This document shows positions 21,451 to 29,135 of a stretch of DNA of 64,000 nucleotides, piece by piece. Source of the DNA: Rhypophila decipiens (taxonomy: Eukaryota; Ascomycota; Sordariomycetes; Sordariales; Naviculisporaceae); assembly GCA_033297075.1 (NCBI GenBank), contig MU858106.1, positions 124,001 to 188,000 of the forward strand, read 5' to 3'. Every line of letters starts with the position of its first letter. Within the stretch, counting starts at the first letter, position 1. Both the position numbers and the translations under genes were made by a program. The notes beneath the pieces were generated by a model that searched no databases, had not been told where the DNA came from, and saw nothing but the letters and a program-made list of their open reading frames with translations.

Positions 21451-23235
21451 ATGAGGCTGTACTCGATTCCTCTGGCTTCGGCCCTCCTCATCCAGGCCGC
21501 CCTGGCAGCCCCGAATCCCCCCATGATGCAACAACCTCAGCAGTGCGAGCCCCAGATCATCAAGGAGACGGTCCACGTCCCGACGACAATAAAAGAAACC
21601 GTCCATGTTACTGTTCCGGGAGCGAAGGAGACTGTCCACGTTACCGTTCCGGTGCCGACAACAATAAAAGAGACAGTCCACGTCACCATGACCGTACCGA
21701 CGACTGTGAAGGAGACGGTAAAGGAGACAATGCATGTTACCGTCCCAGTCCCGACGACAATAAAAGAGACGGTCCACGTTACCATGACCGTACCGACGAC
21801 AATAAAAGAGACGGTCCACGTCACCATGACCGTACCGACGACTGTGAAGGAAACGGTAAAGGAGACCATGCATGTTACCGTGCCGGTACCGACGACTGTG
21901 AAGGAGACGGTGAAGGAGACAGTGCATGTGACCCGGACCGAGACGGCCGTTCAGACCAAGACAGACGTCAAGGAGAAGCTGGTGACGGTCGTCTCGAGCG
22001 TGCCGGTCCATGTCACCATGACCGAGGTCAAGGAGAAGCTCGTCACGGTTCCAGTCACCCGGACCGAGGTCAAGACCGAGAGGGTCATGGTCACCAGCGT
22101 CTCGGTACAAAAGGAGCAGGTCACCATCCCCGTCACCAGGACCGAGATCAAGGAAAAGGTCGTCACCCAGACGGTGCCCGTCGAGCGCCTGGTTACCAAG
22201 ACCGTTGATCGCGTGGTTACCAGCGTCCGCGAGCACCGGGTCACCGTCCCCGTCACCAAGGTCGAGAAGCAGGTCGTCACCAGCGTCCAGGTCCAGAAAC
22301 ACACCGTCACTCTGCCCGTCACCAAGATCGAGACCAAGGTCGAGAGACAAGTCGTCACCAGCGTCCGCGAAGTCCCCGTCACCAAGACGGTCAACCAGGT
22401 CGTCACCAGCGTCAGCGTCCAGAAGGAGACCGTCCAGGTCCCGGTCACCAAGGTCGAGAAGCAAGTCGTTACCAGCGTCCGCGAGATGCTCGTCACAAAG
22501 ACCGTCGATCGGGTGGTTACCTCTGTCAGCGTGCAAAAGGAAACCGTCACGAGCCGCGTCGATCAGGTGGTGACTAGTGTTCGCGAGGTGCCGGTTACCA
22601 AGGTGGTCACTTCTGTCATGGAGCAAAAAGTGCAGGTCACCGTGCCCGTCACCCGCACCGAGGTCAAGGAAAAGGTCGTCACCCAGACTCGCGAGGTGGT
22701 CAAGACTGTCAACGGCGCCCCGGTTACTCAGACCGTGCATGTGACCGTCACGCAAAACGCCCACCCCGTGACAGAGACCAAGACAGTACACGTCACCCAG
22801 ACCGGGGCGGCAGTCACCCAGACAAAGACGGTGCACGTAACCCAAACAGTCCACGCCGGTGCCGGCGCGGCAGTTACGCAGACTCAAACAGTCCATGTCA
22901 CAGTGACGCCGGCAGAGTGCCTCGCCACAGCAACCAGCGCCGTAGCAGCACCACCGATGGAGCACACAACAACTGCTCCGCCCATGCACGTTGTTACGCC
23001 GCCCGCAATGCCTCCTCACCCTGGAACCACCACCACTGCCGCGGCGATGATGCCCCATCCCCCGGTGGTGATGGTCCCGCCCCCGCCGCCGGCTCATCCT
23101 ATGGCTCCGGTTGCGCCGCCCCCGGCTGCGGAGCATTCTATGGCCCCGGTAGCACCCCCGGCGCATCCTATGGCTCCGGTAGCGCCGCCTGCTCATACCA
23201 TGATGCCGGTGCAGGCTAGGACTTTTCGGGCTTGA
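21451..23235 (+). CDS. Secreted repeat protein with Val/Thr-rich tandem repeats
   Basis: This intronless gene encodes 594 residues. A signal peptide (MRLYSIPLASALLIQAALA) is followed by three kinds of repeat. Residues about 35-165 carry near-identical units of the type VPTTIKETVHVTMT. Residues about 165-430 carry looser units built on VTSV.VQKE.V.VPVTK, many of them Lys/Glu/Arg-rich. Residues about 430-490 carry VHVTQT units, and the C-terminus is Pro/Ala/Met-rich with MAPVAPP repeats. Only two cysteines occur, near each end of the repeat region. There is no C-terminal hydrophobic GPI signal. The alternating V-T pattern suggests extended beta-structure in a wall-associated or adhesive protein; no family is recognised. 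Confidence 0.85.
   Translation: MRLYSIPLASALLIQAALAAPNPPMMQQPQQCEPQIIKETVHVPTTIKETVHVTVPGAKETVHVTVPVPTTIKETVHVTMTVPTTVKETVKETMHVTVPVPTTIKETVHVTMTVPTTIKETVHVTMTVPTTVKETVKETMHVTVPVPTTVKETVKETVHVTRTETAVQTKTDVKEKLVTVVSSVPVHVTMTEVKEKLVTVPVTRTEVKTERVMVTSVSVQKEQVTIPVTRTEIKEKVVTQTVPVERLVTKTVDRVVTSVREHRVTVPVTKVEKQVVTSVQVQKHTVTLPVTKIETKVERQVVTSVREVPVTKTVNQVVTSVSVQKETVQVPVTKVEKQVVTSVREMLVTKTVDRVVTSVSVQKETVTSRVDQVVTSVREVPVTKVVTSVMEQKVQVTVPVTRTEVKEKVVTQTREVVKTVNGAPVTQTVHVTVTQNAHPVTETKTVHVTQTGAAVTQTKTVHVTQTVHAGAGAAVTQTQTVHVTVTPAECLATATSAVAAPPMEHTTTAPPMHVVTPPAMPPHPGTTTTAAAMMPHPPVVMVPPPPPAHPMAPVAPPPAAEHSMAPVAPPAHPMAPVAPPAHTMMPVQARTFRA
21573..21930 (+). repeat. In-frame tandem minisatellite of about 42-bp units
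   Basis: Within the secreted protein gene, a unit containing ACGACAATAAAAGAGAC followed by GGTCCACGT...ACC recurs with few changes, alternating with a variant in which GACTGTGAAGGAGACGG replaces the AATAAAA part. Units are similar enough at the DNA level to expand and contract. Confidence 0.85.
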
Positions 23236-24609
23236 GAAGATCTCCTAGTTGGTTGGCTAGTCTGACATTTTGTGTTTCTTTATTTCACGGCTGCAAATTT
23301 CTTTTGTTGATATACTTTGTTTCGTTTTCTTCCCCTGTTTGTTGTTTTTGTTTTGATGTTGTTTGGCTGTTTGGCTGTTTGGTGATACCTATTCGTGAGG
23401 ATAACAGGGCGAAAGGCCGGGGGGTGATGAGTGGTGGAAGCTGGAGGAAAGTGGTATATGTTTCGTCGAGGTAGTAGTAGTAATGCGGATGCAGGGGATG
23501 GTTGGTTGCTTGGATGAGGATATGGAAGAAAATACAAAAGCGAGTACCTAACTTGGTTGGCTAGCTCTAGTTTTTTTTCAAGTTGTCCCTTGGTGGTGAG
23601 GTACTTGCGTTTTCTGGTAGTTGCCTAATTACTAGTTTCAAGCAGCCAAAGGGATTCTCTCGATACTCCTTACTCATGTCTCTCTTATGTTTAGTTTGTC
23701 AATCGCAGGGTTACATGTAGAGGATGGATGGATGGATGGGCCGTGAGTCGGTTCGTGTTGGTATCAGATGTGATCATGGTTGGCGACCGGTGGCGGCTGG
23801 GGAAACCATTGATGCGTGTGTGTGTCTTCTTTTCTTCCATATGTTTTTCTACAAGACTTGATTTTTTATGGCCAACTCTTTTTCTTTATATCATGTCTCT
23901 TTCCTTGTGCGCAAAGTTCCATAACGGGTCAGATACTATGTGGGATGTGGAGTGCCCGAGCTGTTGAATGATATGGCTGGTGAGCGTTGAGCTGGCTGGG
24001 GTGTGAGGCAAAGAAGCACGCAGGTCATCATCCGAGTTTCAGAGTGCTGGGAGTCGTCATTGTCTGTTTAACACTGACAATAGGATGGGATTATTTACGA
24101 CTCTTTTTACATTTCTCAATTCTCTACAGCAAAGACAGGATAGCATGGCTTAGTAGGCTCCAGGGCAAGAGTGAGTCTACACTACTTAGACAGACAAGAT
24201 TGAATTCAGTGCCTCTTTTTTGCATCATTCCTTTCAGTGTAATGAACCACGCGCTCTGGCACACTATCTTCTTCTGCCTGACTGTTCTGTTACTGACTCT
24301 TATACGCTACATGGCTGGATTATGTATAGCAGCCGGAACGAAAGCAGCACGTACCCAGGGTGGTTTTAGTTCAAGGGAAGAAAAAAAAGAGACATCCAAC
24401 ATACTCAGTGATGTACATACATGTAACAACGTGAAGTCTCTACACCCATCTAATGCCCAGGACTTGATAGAGCAAAGAACTATGGTACTGTGTCATATAA
24501 TAGGCTGCTACTGTCATGACCATGATGCTCGACACGATGTCTTCATGTGATACGTACATACAGCCCATAACCCCAAAACCAAACCTTCTTCCTCTCTCAG
24601 TCACCTGGT
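23236..24609. other. Intergenic region, no supported gene
   Basis: It lies between the stops of two convergent genes. It includes GGAT repeats near 23722-23739 and one longer plus-strand frame at 23987-24550 that starts with TTG and looks like chance. Confidence 0.5.
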
Positions 24610-26266
24610 TCAATAAGGCAGCGGGTTCAAATCAAGTCCTTGAACCGAGAATTTGAACGAGTCGTTCCTATTCGCATGTGTTAGCTCAAGGGACAAGGAG
24701 GAGAAGCGTAAACCCCCCATACATACCTAGAATAACTCCCCCCAGCATCGAAATCCAACCGTCCCCTGATACAATCCTCAAAATCGACATCGACGTATAG
24801 AATCCCCTTGTCATCTTCCCACTGTGGTCCGGCCAGGACGTCGCCGAATGGGGATACAATACAAGATCCTCCGCGCGAGACAAATTTTGTCCTCGCTGCC
24901 GCGGCTGTAGTGCCGTTTGTTGTTTTCAAGCCAAGCGGTTTAGGCTTTGGATGAGGGACATGGCTTTTTGCCAGTGCTGCTAGTCTTGCGGCGGTGGTGG
25001 TGGTGGTATTTGAGCTCGTCGTCATTGGAGAAACGGGGGCGGTATCTTGGTCTTCTTTTTCGTCTTCATCGTCGTCGTCCTTGCAGCAGAGGACGATTTC
25101 ATTGCCGTCTTCGTCAAATACTGACTTTCTCCGCTTGGAACGTGTGGTGGATGCTCGAGATGAGCCTGTGTGGTGGCGTGTTTGTGTTGGAGAAGGCGGG
25201 AGAGCGATTTCGAAGCCTTCTTCTGTCACGCACGAGGTTCTTCTCCTGCTGGGTTGCTGGTGGTGGATATCACCACCCTGGCTAGGTTCCCTGGCTAGGT
25301 GTTTATCATCTTCAAAGACAGGGGCATGGACGGCTGGAGGAGGAGCATGAGAATCGACGTGCTTGACACACATGTTGGAACTGACGACAAAACAGCGCCC
25401 TTCGATGCCAATTGTGCGAAGCAACGACAGCCACGTGTCTCGGCCGTCTGCTGTGGGTGCCAGGTAGAGGTTGACGTTCTGGGAATAGAGAGACTGGCGC
25501 AGCAAGGGCATGTAGTTCTCCCAGCAGATGGCGGCCGCCATGTTGATGCGCACGCCGCGGATGGTGGTGCTCACTGCCTGCAGGGTCGCGGGCGAGCCTT
25601 GGGCCCATACGAGTCTCTCTGTGCCGGTCTTGTTGTCAAGTCACCAAGTTAGCTACCTTGCTAGGTAAGTCCTCACCCAGGGGAAGGAACTGAACTTGGA
25701 CTTACAGGCATGACCTTCCTCCGTTTTCCAACCATGCCCCGGGATGGACAGACATACACAGCCGAGCAGTACATGCTTCCGCCAGCTTTCTCAATACACC
25801 CGACAACGAGAAAGACGCCGGTTTGTTTCGCGATACGTTCCAGTTCCTCTCGGGTACCGTCCCCGCGATTGGGTTTCGGATTCTCATCAGCAGCAGCAGC
25901 TCCATCCCCATTGGCACTCAGCTCGGCCTTGTCTCTGGCGTCACCAGGCAATTCCCTCCTAACCCAAGCTTCGCCACCACCAGCTCCCCCATCACCCACA
26001 ACGTCTCCCAGATCAACAGCGCTCTGGAAGTATCGTAGGTATTCGTTCCGGCCTTCGTCAGACCGAGCCCCAATCACACATCCAAAGTGTGTACCTCGGG
26101 GATACCCGCCAATGAAAGCCTCGGGCAGCAAGAGGATGTCGATATGTTGGTCTGTTGCTTGACGGGCGATTTGCTCGAGGTGGGCGAGCGTCTCGGGTGT
26201 GGTAGCCTGCGTGGCGGGAGAAGCCGTTCCTAGCCGAACCTTTTTGGTCGTTGGGGGCGGCGCCAT
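24610..26266 (-). CDS. Nitrilase (carbon-nitrogen hydrolase) with a large insertion
   Basis: Three exons (26266-25706, 25628-24727, 24667-24610) with introns of 77 and 59 bp give 506 residues; typical nitrilases have about 340-370. The catalytic triad is present: Glu49 in LLPEAFIGGYPRG, Lys184 in KRRKVMPTGTER and Cys222 in AAAICWENYMPL, so hydrolysis of nitriles to acids and ammonia is plausible. The C-terminal strand FVSRGGSCIVSPFGDVLAGP and the final GGSYSR are also canonical. The excess length is mainly a low-complexity insertion after the conserved SSNMCV segment: Ser/Thr-rich, with a basic SKRRKS patch and a run of Asp/Glu. A smaller Gly/Ala-rich insertion sits before the Lys. Residues are numbered from my exon model. 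Confidence 0.9.
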
Positions 26267-26741
26267 AGTGTAGGGTGTAAAGTCGTGTAAGTGGAATTGA
26301 TGGAAGGACTGTAATGATTTACGGCAGCAATTGGGATGTTTGCGATGGGACAGAAAAAGAAAATATTGTTGAGAAAAGGCGAAAGAACAATCATAACAAT
26401 GAAATACGAGGAATTGAGCCTGTCCTTAGCTCCCCTCACATGCACCGGTGAAGTGATACCCAAGAAAATCGGCTCAGCTGCTCGTGTGCTGCATGTCATG
26501 AACTCATGATGCCCCGTCCATGGAAACTCCATAGAAACGTGCTGCGTGGGGGAATTGACTACCCCGCATCTAACAGTCAGCAACGTCTATTTCCGGGCAT
26601 GAATAAGGGCATCTTCTGGCAAAGGGGCGGTTTGTTTGGAGCTCGTGAGCGGATCATAAAGGCTCAAAGGCGAAGAACGGGTGGAAGCCGTTGCCGTGAC
26701 GTAATCCCAGTGTACTGGACGCGGGCTTGCAGGCCTGCAAG

Positions 26742-26784
26742 GTACCGCCTTTTCTCATTCAAACCGCTTGTAGAGCCCGTGCAC
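26742..26784 (+). repeat. Left terminal inverted repeat
   Basis: This 43-bp arm matches the reverse complement of 26880-26922 at 42 of 43 positions. Confidence 0.9.
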
Positions 26785-26919
26785 AGTGATAAGGATCTCA
26801 CAGCTTTTTTATGTGAGCACTATCAGTGATGCTGACAAACCTATGTCACTCTGTACTATACACGTGAAATTGCCCTGGCGTGCACGGGCTATACAAGCGG
26901 TTTGAATGAGAAAAGGCGG
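26745..26919. mobile_element. MITE-like non-autonomous element with long terminal inverted repeats
   Basis: The 43-bp segments 26742-26784 and 26880-26922 are inverted copies with one mismatch (TTGTAGAG against TTGTATAG). Read from the outside each begins GTACCGCCTTTTCTC. A TA dinucleotide flanks CCGCC...GGCGG on both sides, consistent with a Tc1/mariner-type target-site duplication. The core of about 95 bp codes for nothing and holds a second, nested hairpin (CTCACA...TGTGAG). The size and lack of coding fit a miniature element mobilised by another copy's transposase. Confidence 0.8.
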
Positions 26920-26922
26920 TAC
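26880..26922 (-). repeat. Right terminal inverted repeat
   Basis: This is the partner of the arm at 26742-26784. Confidence 0.9.
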
Positions 26923-26993
26923 ACTACTGCGACAAGTAAACAATCGGGCATCCAAGAAAGCCAAGGTAGTATTCTCCTCCTCGAATCTTCGTC

Positions 26994-28617
26994 TCACGAA
27001 AACTCCTCGGCCAAGTCTGCTAGATCCATGGCTTTGACTCTCTTGACAGTCGGGAGAAGCTCCGGCGGAAACCAATCGCCAAGCTTCCCTCCCGGCCGGC
27101 CCGGGGAAGCGGGGACGTCTTCCTCTTCACCCCCGGTAATCATAATCCCGAGAGCCGTCCCGCAAAGCCAGGCCCAGACCATGCCGTCACCAGTAAAATA
27201 TGCAGAAATCCATTCTCCGCAATCTTGAGTCCCTTTTACTTTCCGGCCTGTCAGTTGGGGGTCAAGTTTCCCAACCAGAGGTCTCAAGTCCGCCGAGCCA
27301 CCCATGACTCCGCTCCAAACCATGTTTGGTTCCTTATCAACCGGGCCGCCCCAATTCGGCTCAAATACGGTGGCCATGATCCCTAGGTTATGGGCAACGG
27401 TGAGAGAGTCCACTTTGCTATCATCGTATGCACCCATCATATCGGTACCATGCTTGGGGCTGAGGAAGAAGCCGCCCCCGAGCATAACCTTGCCCGGTAC
27501 ACCATTCTCGCTTGGCCGTTGAGTGATGTAGTCGAACCCATTGCTGTACATAATGGACCACGACCGCCGGCCATTGAGATCGGGAAAGTTCACGCCCGGT
27601 GACTGGGATGTCATGTGTACGAGTAAGCCAATTGCTTTGCCCTGCAGACCAGGGATTAGACGGGTTGCATAACCGTTGGTCGCGTGAACTACGTGTTTGG
27701 CCCGGATTTGTCCCCGTGAGGTTGAGATCACATATGGATAGTCGGTGGAGCCCTCGGTCAGGATTCCATCGACTGCCGTTGAAGTTTCAATGGAAAGCGT
27801 CTCTGCAAAGTCAGCTAGAAGGCATTTCCAGATGGCAGTGATGAGTCGGTATGGCCAGAGGGCACCGGCCTTGTATGATATTGCACCCCTGACCTGGCGG
27901 TTTGCTGAGAATTTCTGGATTAAGTGTAAGCAAAGGTCAACGGGCTCAGGCTGTGCACGGATATCTCACCATCTGGGCCTCCTCGGCAGTCCATCTTGAT
28001 ATGGTAAACTCTGGAACCCACTTGTTAACTTCATCGACCTCGTTGAGCGCCGTTCTGTATGTCTCGTCGTCCAGAAACAAGTCCACCGTCTCAACTTCAC
28101 GACATTCGGCCACATCGATACGCTCAACCTTGCAGAGCTCAACAAAGGTCTCGAGGTGTCTCAACTGGAACCTAGCCAACGCAGCGGCCCTCTCTGGACC
28201 CAGCTTCTTGCGGAAACGACCAAACACCTCGAAAGGGCTGGCCTTGATATGTCCGCCATTTCGGCCAGTAGCACCGCTGCAGAGCGTGCGTGCCTCGCAC
28301 ACAACCACCCGTCGTGATGTGCCTTTCCTCCTGTCCTCGTGGAGAATAGTACGGGCAATTGCCACTCCAGTGATTCCAGATCCAACGATCACCACATCTG
28401 CCGACTCGGGAAGCTTCTCAGAGCAAATATTCACGAGTTCTGGGAACGGCGGCCGTTCTTGCCAGTAAGCTGTGGTTGGGTCGCGGACCGGCAGAGGCGG
28501 GGCAGCGCAGGCCCGCTCGAGAAGCTCACTGTATTCGGCGGAAAGATGGCCGAGGGCTTTGATGACGGTGCGGCCCGTCTTGAAGGCAGCTGCGAGGGAC
28601 GAGATTACACCGCCCAT
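26994..28617 (-). CDS. FAD-dependent oxidoreductase, DAO/glycine-oxidase type
   Basis: Two exons (28617-27970 and 27914-26994) with a 55-bp intron give 522 residues. The dinucleotide-binding beta-alpha-beta unit is at residues 73-92 (ADVVIVGSGITGVAIARTIL), followed by the ATG-box-like CSGATGRNGGHIKASPF, where flavin may bind. Later come HVVHATNGYATRLIPGL and the C-terminal GEWISAYFTGDGMVWAWLCG typical of the DAO superfamily, which oxidises amino acids or other amines to imino compounds with release of hydrogen peroxide or electron transfer. The substrate cannot be read from sequence. The first ATG in frame is at 28617; an in-frame upstream TTG is ignored. It is divergent from the Zn2Cys6 regulator. 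Confidence 0.9.
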
Positions 28618-29135
28618 ATTTTGCCAGTTGAGCGACTTTTGAAAAGAATTAAGAGACACTTGAACACCTTCAATCAATATACATCACGGCAAAGATGAAA
28701 TGAGATGAGACGATTTCTTGGAGTAGTGATATACTGATAAGATTCTAAAGGAAAACAACGTAGATATATCTTGCTCAAGATTTTTGGGCTGTTCCGTCTG
28801 TACTTGTGATCGGTGAGAAGACGCGGATACGGTATCCGGGTTCCTGGCCCGGCTTCTTCTCCGGTCGGTGACCGGAGCGGGTTGAGGGTTTTGCCGGAGT
28901 TGACCCGTGGTATTTCTCCCACCCTTGTTCAGACCACACATGATCCGATTGGTCCGTTGCGAAACTCCAACTTTCAGGTCTTCCCGGCCATCTCACCAAC
29001 TTCACTTCAAACATTTGGTTACAGTCCAGTCCAGGATGCCGATGCACTCCACGCGTGCGCCTGTTCCAGAAAGACGTTGAAACAGCCTGCATGAACACCT
29101 GACACTAGGTACCATTCCACCGGGCCTTGGTCATC
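28618..29135. promoter_or_regulatory. Divergent promoter, FAD oxidoreductase / dual-cluster regulator
   Basis: This 518-bp gap lies between the two start codons and carries three close palindromes (28824-28877, listed separately). Confidence 0.6.
28824..28877. promoter_or_regulatory. Cluster of three GC-rich palindromes, candidate Zn2Cys6 operators
   Basis: Three inverted repeats lie within 54 bp: CGGATACGGTATCCG (28824-28838, 7-bp arms around one base), CCGGG-N7-CCCGG (28836-28852) and CTCCGGTCGGTGACCGGAG (28859-28877, 8-bp arms around GGT). The first is a CGG...CCG dyad, the class of site that dimeric Zn2Cys6 regulators bind. Binding by the adjacent regulator is inference. Confidence 0.5.

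Larger units (their letters stand above)
26267..26993. other. Nitrilase promoter and spacer to the oxidoreductase gene
   Basis: The left part should hold the nitrilase promoter. The right part is occupied by the 175-bp TIR element that ends about 70 bp from the stop codon of the FAD oxidoreductase gene. Confidence 0.5.

Noticed and set aside
23987..24550. 187-codon plus-strand frame with hydrophobic segments
   Set aside because: It starts with TTG, its first ATG is far inside, and it looks like translated AT-rich spacer.
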